DNA of 62,160 nt from Bacillus chungangensis (GCF_030812995.1 NZ_JAUSTT010000027.1:1-62160); one strand, 5' to 3'. Numbered from the stretch's first letter, positions 43,684 through 53,980 are shown. Notes: generated by a model not told the origin, from the sequence alone. Made by a program: numbers and translations.

Positions 43684-44586
43684 ATGAATCAAGTCGTAAA
43701 GCTTGGAAAACCAATTTATTCCTTTAGTAAAGATCATCAGCCAGTTTTCCATACAAAACCGGGGGAACGCCTGACAGTGGAAACATACGACTGCTTTGAA
43801 AATCAAATTACATCCAGTGACACCAATATTAGCGGGATTGATTGGAATCGAATTAACCCTGCAACTGGACCGATCTACGTAGAAACAGCACAACCTGGAG
43901 ATGCACTTGCTGTCACGATTCATCACATTGACATCCATGACCGCGGTGTTCTAGTGACAGGCGCCAATATTGGTGTTATGGGGCATCGAATCGATGGATT
44001 TGACGTAAAAATGGTTCCCATTAAAGATGGCAAAGCCATTTTTAACGACAAGGTGCATATTCCATTAAATAAAATGATCGGTGTGATCGGCGTTGCTCCT
44101 GAGAAAGAAGCAGTGCCATGTGGAACGCCTGGAAATCATGGGGGAAACCTAGATACGAAGCTTATTACAGAAGGAGCGACTATTTATTTTCCTGTCTTTC
44201 ACGAAGGTGCTTTGTTCGGTCTTGGAGACATGCATGCAGCAATGGGAGACGGGGAAATCGGCGCTTCTGGGATTGAGATCGGCGGCAAAGTTGACTTAAC
44301 AGTAGATGTCTTGAAAGCGAAAAATTTACGTCATCCTGTCGTAGTCAATGACGAAGGTGTTAGTGTACTCGTTTCCGCTGATACTTTGGATGACGCCATC
44401 AAGACCGCTGTTGAAGAGATGATAGATCTTTTACTTCCCCATCTTGACATGAGCTTGAGTGAGTTAACGATGTTAATGAGTGCCATTGGGCAGACACAAA
44501 TATCCCAAATCGTTGATCCAAAACTTACAGCAAGATTTTTCGTACCAAAATGGTTTTTAGATGCTTGCGACGTGAAGCTTTTTTAA
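43684..44586 (+). CDS. Acetamidase/formamidase family protein
   Basis: 300 residues from the ATG at 43684 (AAAGGGG site), preferred over 43660. FmdA_AmdA fold: INPATGPIYVETAQPGDALAV, IGVAP, GNHGGNLDTKLITEGATIYFPV, LFGLGDMHAAMGDGE with the metal/catalytic His and Asp residues, and IGQTQISQIVDP. It hydrolyses formamide or short amides to ammonia. A terminator follows. Monocistronic. Confidence 0.88.
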   Translation: MNQVVKLGKPIYSFSKDHQPVFHTKPGERLTVETYDCFENQITSSDTNISGIDWNRINPATGPIYVETAQPGDALAVTIHHIDIHDRGVLVTGANIGVMGHRIDGFDVKMVPIKDGKAIFNDKVHIPLNKMIGVIGVAPEKEAVPCGTPGNHGGNLDTKLITEGATIYFPVFHEGALFGLGDMHAAMGDGEIGASGIEIGGKVDLTVDVLKAKNLRHPVVVNDEGVSVLVSADTLDDAIKTAVEEMIDLLLPHLDMSLSELTMLMSAIGQTQISQIVDPKLTARFFVPKWFLDACDVKLF

Positions 44587-44604
44587 GAGAGAGAACGTTC
44601 TTTG

Positions 44605-44634
44605 ACAGTGGGGATCACAGCTTTGCCCCACTGT
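44605..44634. terminator. Terminator between convergent genes
   Basis: ACAGTGGGG (44605-44613) pairs with CCCCACTGT (44626-44634) over a 12-base loop, with TTCTC following. It lies between the amidase gene and the membrane protein gene on the other strand. Confidence 0.7.
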
Positions 44635-44637
44635 TTC

Positions 44638-45006
44638 TCATGATTGCTTTAAAATTAAACCCGCTATAAAGCGATTAAGAACAAGTATCCAGAACGCAAT
44701 GACAATAAAAGTATACACAAGTTCAAAGACTGCCTTTAAAAAAACGTTAGCAACTGATTGGCCGACAATTCCACCCCCAATGATGATACAAAACGAAGCG
44801 AAGAGGGAGGCAACAATAAAGGCGCCTATCGAAGATAAAAAATGATAAAGAGACAACCCTTTCGTTTCCTGCCAAAATCGCAACACCATACATGCACCTG
44901 CTACAGCTAAGAAAATGATGGGCCATACAGATTCAGCCCAAATCTTCGTTATGATGAAATAAAAGATTAGTGCTGCTAAAGCAAGCGAATTTAGATGCTT
45001 AGACAT
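44638..45006 (-). CDS. Four-helix membrane protein of unknown function
   Basis: 122 residues, four hydrophobic segments (about 7-22, 27-43, 55-78, 87-112), few charges. No family recognised. GAAGGGGATGAAGGA precedes the ATG. Confidence 0.62.
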   Translation of the reverse strand: MSKHLNSLALAALIFYFIITKIWAESVWPIIFLAVAGACMVLRFWQETKGLSLYHFLSSIGAFIVASLFASFCIIIGGGIVGQSVANVFLKAVFELVYTFIVIAFWILVLNRFIAGLILKQS

Positions 45007-45190
45007 TCCTTCATCCCCTTCAATGTGAACCTTTATTAATGCTATTATACAAAGTAATTTGCAGCAGCGAATGAATTAACAAATATAATCTAAAGTTTAT
45101 TCTAAAAGAATGATGAGCGGATAGGAAAACAGTCTTCTCTTTTATCCCATTAAACGAACAATATCCCCTTTCTTGGAAAGAAATATAGTC

Positions 45191-46402
45191 CTAACTTGAT
45201 TGTATTTTTAGGAATAATTGTTCTGGAATCTGTTTACATACTTCCTTGCCGATTTCAATCGCTGCAGTTGCTGCTGGTGATGGAGCATTGCAAACATGAA
45301 TACTATTTTTTCCATTAATAATAAAAAAATCATCTACTAAGCTACCGTCACTTCGTAAAGCCTGTGCTCTTACCCCAGCTTCGGCTGCAACCAAATCATC
45401 CGCCTCGATATCTGGCATTAATACTTGGACACTCTCGACAAACTTTTTCTTACTGAAGGAACGAACCATTTCATCTATTCCTTCTTTCATATATTTTTTC
45501 GCAAGCTTCCAAAAGCCAGGGTACATCGTCACTTCAGCAACATCCTTTATATGAAAATCTGTTTTGCGATACCCTTCCCTTTTTAGTCCAAGAACAGCAT
45601 TTGGACCTACATCTACTTCGCCACTAATCATTCTTGTAAAATGAACCCCTAAAAATGGAAAATCAGGGTTGGGCACAGGATAGATTAAGTGATTGACGAG
45701 ATAACGTTTTTCTGGCTTCAACTTATAGTACTCCCCACGAAAAGGAACGATCTTCATGTCTGCATCATACCCGGCTAACATTGCAATGCGGTCGCTTTGC
45801 AAACCTGCACAATTAATTAAGAACTTGCTCTTAAACGTTTTCTGCTCTGTTTCTACTATTACTTCGTCTTCTGTTTCAACGATTTTCTTTACCTCTTCTG
45901 CCAACATGATTTCTCCATCTTTGGCTTGAATCAAGTCCGCCATTTTTTCGGAAACTTGTTTGTAATCAATAATTCCCGCCATCGGAACATGGATCGCCTT
46001 CACGCCATTTACATATGGCTCTTTTTCATGTAGTTCTTCCTTATTTAAAGCCTGAATATCGAGTCCATTTTGCAAACCACGTTTAAATAAATGATCTAAT
46101 AAAGGAAGTTCGCTTTCGTTAGAAGCAACGATTACTTTCCCGCAAATATCATAATTTAATCCATGCTGTAAGGCAAAATCTCGCATTGAGTTACTGCCTT
46201 TTTTTGCAAACAATGCTTTATAACTGTTGGGCTTATAATAAATTCCTGAATGAATGACACCACTATTATGACCAGTTTGATGTTGTGCTAGCTTTTTTTC
46301 TTTCTCAATGATGAGAAGTTTTGCGGACGAATATTTACTGCAAATTTCCATTCCAACAGATAATCCAACAATTCCTCCACCAATGATAATAAAATCATAC
46401 AT
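45191..46402 (-). CDS. lhgO: L-2-hydroxyglutarate oxidase, LhgO-type FAD enzyme
   Basis: 403 residues. N-terminal FAD-binding GGGIVGLSVG (DxGxGxxG type), then the family block QTGHNSGVIHSGIYYKPNSYKA, characteristic of LhgO/L-2-HGDH, and a C-terminal FVES VQVLMPDIEADDLV...GVRAQALRSDG segment. It oxidises L-2-hydroxyglutarate to 2-oxoglutarate and passes electrons to the respiratory chain. It overlaps GlcF by 8 bases and is the last gene of the hydroxyacid operon. Confidence 0.85.
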   Translation of the reverse strand: MYDFIIIGGGIVGLSVGMEICSKYSSAKLLIIEKEKKLAQHQTGHNSGVIHSGIYYKPNSYKALFAKKGSNSMRDFALQHGLNYDICGKVIVASNESELPLLDHLFKRGLQNGLDIQALNKEELHEKEPYVNGVKAIHVPMAGIIDYKQVSEKMADLIQAKDGEIMLAEEVKKIVETEDEVIVETEQKTFKSKFLINCAGLQSDRIAMLAGYDADMKIVPFRGEYYKLKPEKRYLVNHLIYPVPNPDFPFLGVHFTRMISGEVDVGPNAVLGLKREGYRKTDFHIKDVAEVTMYPGFWKLAKKYMKEGIDEMVRSFSKKKFVESVQVLMPDIEADDLVAAEAGVRAQALRSDGSLVDDFFIINGKNSIHVCNAPSPAATAAIEIGKEVCKQIPEQLFLKIQSS

Positions 46403-47714
46403 CCTTATTCTCTCCTATTATATTATCTACTTCACAGCTTTCCGCTAATAATTCAATGAGATGAACGACTTTTATGTTGTTTTGTAAGCCTTCTCTTCTA
46501 ACTCCATGCATCATTTGTAAATGGCAGCCAGGATTAGTCGTTACGATGACTTCTGGCATTATTTCGTGGATTATCCTCATTTTTCGATCCAATATGTCCA
46601 TTGCTTCATCGTAATGCATCATGTTATAAATTCCAGCAGATCCACAACACATATCCATCTCTTTCATTGGTGTATACGTCATGCCAGGAATTCTATTAAT
46701 AAGTGCAATTGGTTCATCCGATACTTTTTGAACATTTTTCAAATGACATGAAGGTTGATAAGTGACATTCTTCCGAATGGGGGTCTTAAAAGGCAGTTCT
46801 AATTGTGCTAATATAATAGTCGCATCTACACATTTTTCTGAAAATTGTTTTGCTCGCATATACCATTCATCTTTGTGATCAAACAAATGATGATATTCGA
46901 TAAGCATCGCACCACATCCCCCGATGCTGTTCACCACGTAATCAAACTCATGCCGTTCAAAGACTTCGATATTTTTCTTTGCAAGATTGATTGCCATTTC
47001 TTTTTCCCCAATATGGTGATGTAATGCTCCACAGCAAGTTTGTTCTTTTAATAAAATAACTTCACAGCCGGCAGCAGTTAATAATTTCATACTTAAATCA
47101 TTCACTTTTGAAAAAAAAACATCCATCACACAACCGACAAAAAACCCGATCTTATAGCGAGGCTGCTCTGCTTCCTTCATTCTTTTTTGCTTGCGTTTCG
47201 CTTTTTTTGGTATGAGGGGTACAGCCTTTTCCATCTCCTGTAAAGGCTTTGGCAAGATGGTTGTTATACCCAATTTACGAGCTAATTGATCGAACCGTGT
47301 ATGTTGATATAAAGATAATCCTGAACCGATGAAATGAAGTACGTTTCGATAAGGGAACATATGTGCAAAGACAAGCTTTCTAATGACTTTCTCGGCAACA
47401 GTACGTTTCTGTTTGTTATAGTCAGACAATGCTTCCACTGCTGACGCTAAAATCTTTCCGTACTGCACATTTGTTGGACATGCTGTTTCGCAAGCTCTAC
47501 ACCCAAGACATAAATCGATCGGTTCTTTTAATGCTTCGAGAGAAATGTTCCCTTCCGCAGCCATTTTCACTAAATGAATACGTCCGCGAGGGGAATGTGT
47601 TTCTTTCCCCATTGTTACATAGGTAGGACACGACGGTAAGCAGTAGCCGCATTGAACACAACTAAATGTTTCATGATATGCTAGTTTTTGACGCAGTTTT
47701 TCGTGATTACCCAT
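46395..47714 (-). CDS. glcF: Glycolate oxidase-type iron-sulfur subunit GlcF
   Basis: 439 residues. Two 4Fe-4S motifs near the start (CVQCGYCLPSCP and CLGCRACETACP). Two CCG (cysteine-rich) domains follow, with TCCGALHHH and MCCGSAGIYN. It is the electron-transfer partner of the GlcD-type flavoprotein just upstream, with which it overlaps by 8 bases. Together they oxidise a D-2-hydroxyacid such as glycolate, D-lactate or D-2-hydroxyglutarate. Confidence 0.88.
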   Translation of the reverse strand: MGNHEKLRQKLAYHETFSCVQCGYCLPSCPTYVTMGKETHSPRGRIHLVKMAAEGNISLEALKEPIDLCLGCRACETACPTNVQYGKILASAVEALSDYNKQKRTVAEKVIRKLVFAHMFPYRNVLHFIGSGLSLYQHTRFDQLARKLGITTILPKPLQEMEKAVPLIPKKAKRKQKRMKEAEQPRYKIGFFVGCVMDVFFSKVNDLSMKLLTAAGCEVILLKEQTCCGALHHHIGEKEMAINLAKKNIEVFERHEFDYVVNSIGGCGAMLIEYHHLFDHKDEWYMRAKQFSEKCVDATIILAQLELPFKTPIRKNVTYQPSCHLKNVQKVSDEPIALINRIPGMTYTPMKEMDMCCGSAGIYNMMHYDEAMDILDRKMRIIHEIMPEVIVTTNPGCHLQMMHGVRREGLQNNIKVVHLIELLAESCEVDNIIGENKDV

Positions 47715-49125
47715 TTGTTAACACTAACTTTTGTCCAGGCTCAGGAAAAATCTTACCTGGATTTAATATGTTATTAGGGTCCCATGCTTGCTTTATCCGC
47801 TTCATCATCTCTAGTCCTGTTCTTCCTAGCTCCATTTCCATAAAAGGGGATTTCATATTGCCAATTCCGTGTTCCCCTGATAACGTTCCACCTAGTTCAA
47901 TTGCTGCTTTAAAGATCTCTTCTACTGCCTTTTCTACACGCTTCATTTCTTCTATATCCCGTTCATCTGTTATAATGTTTGGATGCAAATTACCGTCGCC
48001 AGCATGTCCAAAAACAACTAACTCGATTTGATATTTATTTTCAATTTCTTTTAATCTTCTAAACATTTCTGGTATTTGACTTCTTGGTACTGTTGCATCT
48101 TCGGAGATTTTCGTCGGCTTCCTCCTGACGATTGCAGGAGAAACCAATTGCCTTGCTTTCCATAATTCGCGGGCATGCTCGTCATCTTTTGCGATGACAA
48201 TATCTCGTGCACCAACTTCCAAGCACGTTCCTTTTACTTTTTTCACTTCTGCTTCAATCGCTTCCGGATGACCGTCAAGCTCTAACAGTACAATGGCCTC
48301 TATATCCATCGGCAAGCCCATCGGTTGATACGCTTCTACTGCGATGATAGAAGCTCGGTCCATTATCTCCATCTTTGAGGGAAAAATGCCAGAACTTAAG
48401 ACTTTAGAAATAACGCGGCCGGAATCAACAAGATCATCAAATAACACCATGATTGTTTTAGACGAAAGAGGTTTAGGTATGAGTCGAAGTGTTGCTTCCG
48501 TAATAATACCTAGAGTGCCCTCAGAACCAACGATTAATTTCGTTAAGTCATATCCTGTTGCATTTTTGACTGTTTTCCCGCCCGTTCTCATAATATCACC
48601 CTCAGGTGTTACTATTTCCAAACCAATGACATAATCTTTTGTCACACCGTATTTTAACCCTCGTGGTCCTCCTGCATTTTCAGCCAAATTCCCGGAAATG
48701 GTAGAAACATGGGCACTGCTTGGATCTGGTGGATACATTAATCCCCATTCGTTCGCCTTTTCATTGATTTTGGCAGTTATCACTCCTGGAGAAACTGTAG
48801 CAATTAAATCTTCGGCATTAATAATTAATTTATCATCCCATTGCGAAAAATCGAGAACGATTCCTCCATGAACCGGCAAGGGGCCTCCACTCAAGCTAGT
48901 TCCACTTCCACGTGGGTAAATTGGCGTTTTAAATCTGTTCGCTAACCGTACAATCCCTGCCGTTTCTTCCGTTGAAATAGGCTGTAAAACCAAATCAGGT
49001 CGATATGTACCGAAGGATGCATCAAAGGAATAACTGTATAGATCAGACTCGATTTGTAAAATTCTCTTCTCACTCGTCATCACTTTCTTCATTTCCGCGA
49101 TAAACTCTTTGGACAACTTCCCCAT
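47707..49125 (-). CDS. glcD: FAD-linked 2-hydroxyacid oxidase GlcD
   Basis: 472 residues of the FAD_binding_4/GlcD-like family. FAD loop FKTPIYPRGSGTSLSGGPLP, SISGNLAENAGGPRGLKYG, GSEGTLGIITEATLRLIP, and the C-terminal metal-site region VFGHAGDGNLHPNI and GTLSGEHGIGNMKSP. Soluble flavoprotein partner of GlcF. The substrate cannot be read from sequence; the LhgO neighbour makes D-2-hydroxyglutarate or another 2-hydroxyacid plausible. AGGAGG precedes the ATG. Confidence 0.88.
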   Translation of the reverse strand: MGKLSKEFIAEMKKVMTSEKRILQIESDLYSYSFDASFGTYRPDLVLQPISTEETAGIVRLANRFKTPIYPRGSGTSLSGGPLPVHGGIVLDFSQWDDKLIINAEDLIATVSPGVITAKINEKANEWGLMYPPDPSSAHVSTISGNLAENAGGPRGLKYGVTKDYVIGLEIVTPEGDIMRTGGKTVKNATGYDLTKLIVGSEGTLGIITEATLRLIPKPLSSKTIMVLFDDLVDSGRVISKVLSSGIFPSKMEIMDRASIIAVEAYQPMGLPMDIEAIVLLELDGHPEAIEAEVKKVKGTCLEVGARDIVIAKDDEHARELWKARQLVSPAIVRRKPTKISEDATVPRSQIPEMFRRLKEIENKYQIELVVFGHAGDGNLHPNIITDERDIEEMKRVEKAVEEIFKAAIELGGTLSGEHGIGNMKSPFMEMELGRTGLEMMKRIKQAWDPNNILNPGKIFPEPGQKLVLTNG

Positions 49126-49273
49126 TTAGCTGCCTCCTCTAGCATTTTTAAGTTAGTAAGTATATGCTTTTTCCACAAATAGATCATTGCATATTCCTTG
49201 TCGTGCTCCTGTCATTAATAGCAGGATGAAATATATCAAGAACATGGAATCATTATTCATAATCATTCCATAG

Positions 49274-50002
49274 CTATATCAGTTCAATTTCTATCGTACT
49301 AATGCTTTCGTCGCCAAGCTTGATTCTTGTATTGATGAGATGCCGTTTCATATTATAAGCAGCAGCTTTACTATCGCGACTTTCTATAGATTTAAAAATA
49401 GCTAAGTGTTCCGAAAGAACTTGCTCTCTTTTTCGTGGCATTCCAATGTTTTGTTTGAGTGAAAAATTGAGCGTTTTTTCGTATAAATCTCGCAGGCTAT
49501 CTACTGAATGTAATAAAAATGGATTGTAAGATGCTTTTACAACCTCATGATGGAATGCAAAGTCTGCCTCATGCCCAATAGATTGTTCATCTTCCATTGT
49601 TATAGCAAATTCATCTAAAGCTTTTTTTATCGCCAATAAATCATCGTCTTTCCATCTGATTGCAGCAAGTGCTGCTGCCTCGGATTCTACAATTGTTCTC
49701 ATTTCTAGTAAATAAAAAACTTCTTTTACATCGATCACTTCAAACATATACGAATCCAATAAATTCACTAAATTTACTTCTGTAACATAGTTGCCCCCGC
49801 CTTGTTTAGAATCTACTAATCCACTAGCCTCAAGAACACTTAACGCTTCACGAACAGGAGACCTGCTGACACCAAACATTTTTGCTAATTCATTTTCTGA
49901 TGGAAGTTTACTTCCGGGGGGAAACCTTTTTTCTTTTATCAATTTTTTTAATTCTATTGCGATTTGTTCTGATATTTTTTTTCTTTGAATTGGAGATACC
50001 AT
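49274..50002 (-). CDS. GntR/FadR-type transcriptional regulator
   Basis: 242 residues. N-terminal winged helix (RKKISEQIAIELKKLIKEKRF...GSKLPSENELAKMFGVSRSPVREAL) and a C-terminal FCD helical ligand domain (about 95-220). It lies between the TRAP permease and the oxidase genes in the same direction and probably senses the transported hydroxyacid. The 148-base gap to glcD may hold an internal promoter. Confidence 0.87.
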   Translation of the reverse strand: MVSPIQRKKISEQIAIELKKLIKEKRFPPGSKLPSENELAKMFGVSRSPVREALSVLEASGLVDSKQGGGNYVTEVNLVNLLDSYMFEVIDVKEVFYLLEMRTIVESEAAALAAIRWKDDDLLAIKKALDEFAITMEDEQSIGHEADFAFHHEVVKASYNPFLLHSVDSLRDLYEKTLNFSLKQNIGMPRKREQVLSEHLAIFKSIESRDSKAAAYNMKRHLINTRIKLGDESISTIEIELI

Positions 50003-50032
50003 CCATTTCTCCTCCTAGAAGTGATGAGTCTC

Positions 50033-51988
50033 TTAAGCAGCTGTTGTAGCAGTCGAAGTTTTTCTCGCTCTTCCAATATTGATCACAACCAAGAGAGCCA
50101 TAACCGATATTCCAACGATATCGGTAGCCAATCCAGGTTTGATTAAGAGCAGCGAACTTCCAAAGAATCCAATTCTTTCAATCAAATAAAATCGAGTAGA
50201 AAAGAAATTATTTATTGCTACAGCTAATGAAAAAATACCTAAAATACCACTTATTAACACAAGTATAACCTCAATTACAGCAATTTCATTTCCATCAGGC
50301 GACTGCATAATCATAATCGGGTTATAAGCAATCATGAACGGAATAATAAACCCTGGCAATGTTAAGCGCAGAGCTGTCCAAGATGTTTTCATTGCATCTG
50401 CACCTGCAATGCCAGCGGCAGTATAAGAAGCTAAAGCGACAGGGGGCGTTACATTTGAAAGTGCTCCAAACCAAAATACAAAGAAATGGGCTGCAACAGG
50501 ATGTACGCCTGCATTGATTAAAGCAGGGGCTGCAGTAACTGCAACTACTATATAAAGGGCGGTTGAAGGCAGGCCCATACTTAAGACGATGCATGTAAAC
50601 ATGACTAATAATAATATGATCCATAAGGTTCCTCCAGAAACTGCCAATATGTTAAAGGCTATCGTAGAACCTAGCCCTGTCATTGTAACAACTGCAATGA
50701 TGATTCCAATTGCTGAACATGCTATACCTACTTGAATACTGCCCTTTGCTCCATCAACAAGCGCTGCAAAAGCCTTCTTCATTGTGATGCGATTTTCTTT
50801 ATTTTTTGTTAGCCAACTTGCCGCAATCACAGATATAATACCTGCAAAGCCTGCGAAAAGCGGTGTTTTCCCCATTAATAATGTACTGATAACGACTATT
50901 ATCGGTAAACCTAAAGCTCCGCTATCCTTTATGACATTCCATACTTTAGGAATAGAATCCTTACTAACCCCCTTTAACCCTAGTTTTTTCGCTTCTAAAT
51001 CAATTGCGATAATTAATGACCCATAGTAAAGAATACTTGGAATAATGGCTGCTAAAATAACGACTGTGTATGAAACACCTAAAAATCCCGCCATAATAAA
51101 TGCCGCTGCTCCCATAATTGGCGGCATCATCATTCCACCGGTGGAAGCAGCCGCTTCCACTGCCCCTGCAAACCGAGGTGAAAGTCCGATACCTCTCATC
51201 AGCGGGATTGTAAAGGTTCCTGTAGTCGCAACATTCGCAACCGCACTTCCGCTTAATGACCCTGTTAGCGCACTTGAAATAACCGCAACTTGTGCAGGCC
51301 CTCCCCTTTTTTGACCAGCAATGGCCAATGATAAATCATTAAAAAACTTTGATGCGCCGCTTGCGGACAAAAATGCTCCAAACAAAATAAACAAAACAAT
51401 ATAAGTAGATGCTATAGACAATGTAATCCCAAAAATTCCTTCGCTTGTCATATACATTCTATAAAGGAACCGTTTTATCGTAAAACCAGAATGCGAGAAC
51501 ATACCTGGAAAATAAGGCCCAAATAACGCGTAAATAATCGCAATAACAGATAGCAGAGGGATAAATATCCCTATCGTTCTTCTTGCCGCTTCCAAAAGAA
51601 CGATCATTGTGATTATTGCAAATATATAGTCCGTTAGAATAGCTTGTGAATGGCGCTCTATATGAATGATGGAGTAATAAAATAAAATATAACCGATGCC
51701 AGCTAGTCCAAAGATTGTAAAAATAATATCCATAAGCGACATCTTACTATTTACAGATTTTTTTCCCGATGGGTACAAAAGAAATGTAAGCAGCATTAAG
51801 AAACCAACAAAAATGATATTACGATAAATTTCTTGTGTATTCGTAAAACCATTTATATAAATAGAAAATATCGATAATCCAGCTGCTGAGATGAAGAAAA
51901 AGTTGTAATAACCTCCGCTCAATTTTCTCACAGCATTACTTGCTTCTTTATCTATTGTTTTACTTCTATCTTGTTTTAAAGACAACAT
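50033..51988 (-). CDS. TRAP transporter, fused 4TM/12TM permease (TAXI type)
   Basis: 651 residues with many membrane segments; both the small (DctQ-like) and large (DctM-like) modules are in one chain, as usual for TAXI-TRAP systems. Conserved stretches include SGSAVANVATTGTFTIPLMR, STGGMMMPPIMGAAAFIM and LSNVTPPVALASYTAAGIAG. It uses the ion gradient to import the solute captured by the upstream TAXI binding protein, 59 bases away. Operon context suggests a 2-hydroxydicarboxylate. Confidence 0.88.
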   Translation of the reverse strand: MLSLKQDRSKTIDKEASNAVRKLSGGYYNFFFISAAGLSIFSIYINGFTNTQEIYRNIIFVGFLMLLTFLLYPSGKKSVNSKMSLMDIIFTIFGLAGIGYILFYYSIIHIERHSQAILTDYIFAIITMIVLLEAARRTIGIFIPLLSVIAIIYALFGPYFPGMFSHSGFTIKRFLYRMYMTSEGIFGITLSIASTYIVLFILFGAFLSASGASKFFNDLSLAIAGQKRGGPAQVAVISSALTGSLSGSAVANVATTGTFTIPLMRGIGLSPRFAGAVEAAASTGGMMMPPIMGAAAFIMAGFLGVSYTVVILAAIIPSILYYGSLIIAIDLEAKKLGLKGVSKDSIPKVWNVIKDSGALGLPIIVVISTLLMGKTPLFAGFAGIISVIAASWLTKNKENRITMKKAFAALVDGAKGSIQVGIACSAIGIIIAVVTMTGLGSTIAFNILAVSGGTLWIILLLVMFTCIVLSMGLPSTALYIVVAVTAAPALINAGVHPVAAHFFVFWFGALSNVTPPVALASYTAAGIAGADAMKTSWTALRLTLPGFIIPFMIAYNPIMIMQSPDGNEIAVIEVILVLISGILGIFSLAVAINNFFSTRFYLIERIGFFGSSLLLIKPGLATDIVGISVMALLVVINIGRARKTSTATTAA

Positions 51989-52047
51989 CCATTCTCCCCC
52001 TCTTTATAAAAACTAGCAGGAATCCTTGCAGTTTTCCTTTTTTAAAA

Positions 52048-53061
52048 TTATCGTGCTTCTGGTGGAATTAATTCATCACGAATTTCAAGGCCAACTTCTT
52101 TAAAATATTTATAGGCGCCAATATGCAAGGGAACTGGAAGACCGTCCAAGGCCGTTTCTAACTTCATATTTTTGGCTGAATGATGTGATTCATACATAAA
52201 GTCTAGATTTTCATATAGCGTTTTCGTTAATAAATAAACGGTATGTTCATCTAATTTCTTTGATGCTGCTAAAAAGTTTGGTTGTGCAATTGTTTTAATA
52301 TCTTCCTCTTGTTTCGGATAAGTACCTTTAGGAATAATAAACTCATACCATGTATGATATATCTCATTTATTTTATTCAATTGCTCATCCGTTACTTCTA
52401 AAATAGAAGCTTTTACCCCACTTGCATACATATCGGTAATAGCAGATACTGGAACTCCTGCACCTAATGATCCGCCATCAAGACGTCCATCACGCATCGC
52501 TGAAATAGTATCGTCGTAACCTAAATATTCTGATTTAATATTATCTTTTGTTAGATCTATTCCTTCCATCATAACGAGAGTAGATTGTTCCGTACCACTC
52601 GCTTGGGGGCCAACAGAAAATGAAGTTCCTTTCATATCGCTAATCGTGCCTGATTTTATTTTCTCATCCATTAACACAAAATGTTCGACATTCGGCCAAA
52701 GCATAGATATAGCTCTTAATTCAAGATAAGGTTCTCCCTTAAAGCTTTCTTTTCCAGTATAGGCTTGTACGCCAATTAAACCTTGTAAAATTGCTAATTG
52801 TGCCTCGTCATTTTTAATTAAATCAATATTTTCTATTGAGCCCGCCGATGATTGTCCACTAGCTTTTATTCCTTCACTATATAGTTTTTCTGACCAAAGA
52901 TTTCCCATTCCAACACCAATTGGATAATACGTGCCTCCAGTTGAAGCAGTTGCGATCGTTAAAAACTGTGTTTTTTTCTTTTCACCGGAAGCATTTTTGT
53001 TGCAGGCACTTATAAATAGCAAGGCAATCATCAAAATAATACAGTAATAGATTTTTTTCAT
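52048..53061 (-). CDS. TAXI family TRAP solute-binding lipoprotein
   Basis: 337 residues from the ATG at 53061 (AAAGGAGAT site). Lipoprotein signal with lipobox ISAC near residue 19. The TAXI domain begins TIATASTGGTYYPIGVGMGNL (typical GGTYYPxG) and carries SVGPQASGTEQ and IPKGTYPKQEEDIKTIAQP. It binds the solute outside the membrane for the fused TRAP permease. First gene of the operon, with a cre-like site at 53088. Confidence 0.9.
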   Translation of the reverse strand: MKKIYYCIILMIALLFISACNKNASGEKKKTQFLTIATASTGGTYYPIGVGMGNLWSEKLYSEGIKASGQSSAGSIENIDLIKNDEAQLAILQGLIGVQAYTGKESFKGEPYLELRAISMLWPNVEHFVLMDEKIKSGTISDMKGTSFSVGPQASGTEQSTLVMMEGIDLTKDNIKSEYLGYDDTISAMRDGRLDGGSLGAGVPVSAITDMYASGVKASILEVTDEQLNKINEIYHTWYEFIIPKGTYPKQEEDIKTIAQPNFLAASKKLDEHTVYLLTKTLYENLDFMYESHHSAKNMKLETALDGLPVPLHIGAYKYFKEVGLEIRDELIPPEAR

Positions 53062-53087
53062 TTTACCAAATCTCCTTTCTTTAAAAA

Positions 53088-53101
53088 TGAAAGCGCTTTT
53101 A
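53088..53101 (-). promoter_or_regulatory. Candidate CcpA (cre) site before the TAXI gene
   Basis: TGAAAGCGCTTTTA (inner AAAGCGCTTT is a palindrome) fits the cre consensus well. It lies only about 27 bases upstream of the TAXI start codon, so CcpA bound here would block transcription. It suggests catabolite repression of the hydroxyacid operon; binding is not shown. Confidence 0.65.
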
Positions 53102-53380
53102 TAAGTCGTAATACAAGTATACAATATTACAAATTATTTTCAATCATCAGAATTTATAGTCAGTAAAAAATATAGGAGTTGATTATTTGAAGTTTAAGCG
53201 ATTTTCAAGATCATAAAACCAACAAATATTAAGTGAAGAATGGAAAGAGCGTATGTTATGAATATATCTTTATAGAACGAATGCTTTAAAAATCTTTAAT
53301 TACAGGAAACGCTAACATACATATTTTATTTCCATTTGGTAAACATAATATTAATTTTATCGGAAAATGGAGGTGAAAAG

Positions 53381-53527
53381 ATGAGTAATCAACCTCACTA
53401 CGAAGAAGAAATAAAAGTAAACAATGATAACATTTTCAGTTCAGTCACAGAGGAAGAAAAGATAATAGAGAATAAAACCAAATCTGAAAAAATGCGATAT
53501 AAAAATGCAGATAATATTTATGAGTGA
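53381..53527 (+). CDS. Small acidic protein of unknown function
   Basis: 48 residues from the ATG at 53381, with TGGAGGTG before it. Rich in Glu, Lys and Asn, no hydrophobic segment. The strong ribosome-binding site argues for expression, but nothing identifies a function. It stands alone, divergent from the hydroxyacid operon. Confidence 0.5.
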   Translation: MSNQPHYEEEIKVNNDNIFSSVTEEEKIIENKTKSEKMRYKNADNIYE

Positions 53528-53980
53528 ACACGTTTAAATGCTTTAACACGAGGGAAGATTGATGAGAAAAACATGATTCTGCAGTTGCAGCGTATAATAG
53601 AGCCTAAAACAAATACAAAGCAAGTAATGAAATAAGCAGGATTGAAAATAGTCCTAGCAATCGTAACGATTTATTAACCTTTATATTACGACCGGATAGA
53701 GATTTAATACATTTTAATAACACTTTTTGCTAAATTCTTTCCACCTTTTTTCATGGAGATAGTAGTAATGACAAAAACAGAAGCCAAATGCCTTACGCCC
53801 TTTAAGGCGCTTCGGATGACAATATAGGATTAATATATATAAACGCTTCATTCTCTTGCACTTCTATTAACATCATCTAGCTAATTTTCTATATATGCAG
53901 AAAAAATCGCACCAACATCATTGCCGACATCTATACATTTCCTCATTGAAACAAAGCGTAAGCCTAATTGAACTGATAAC

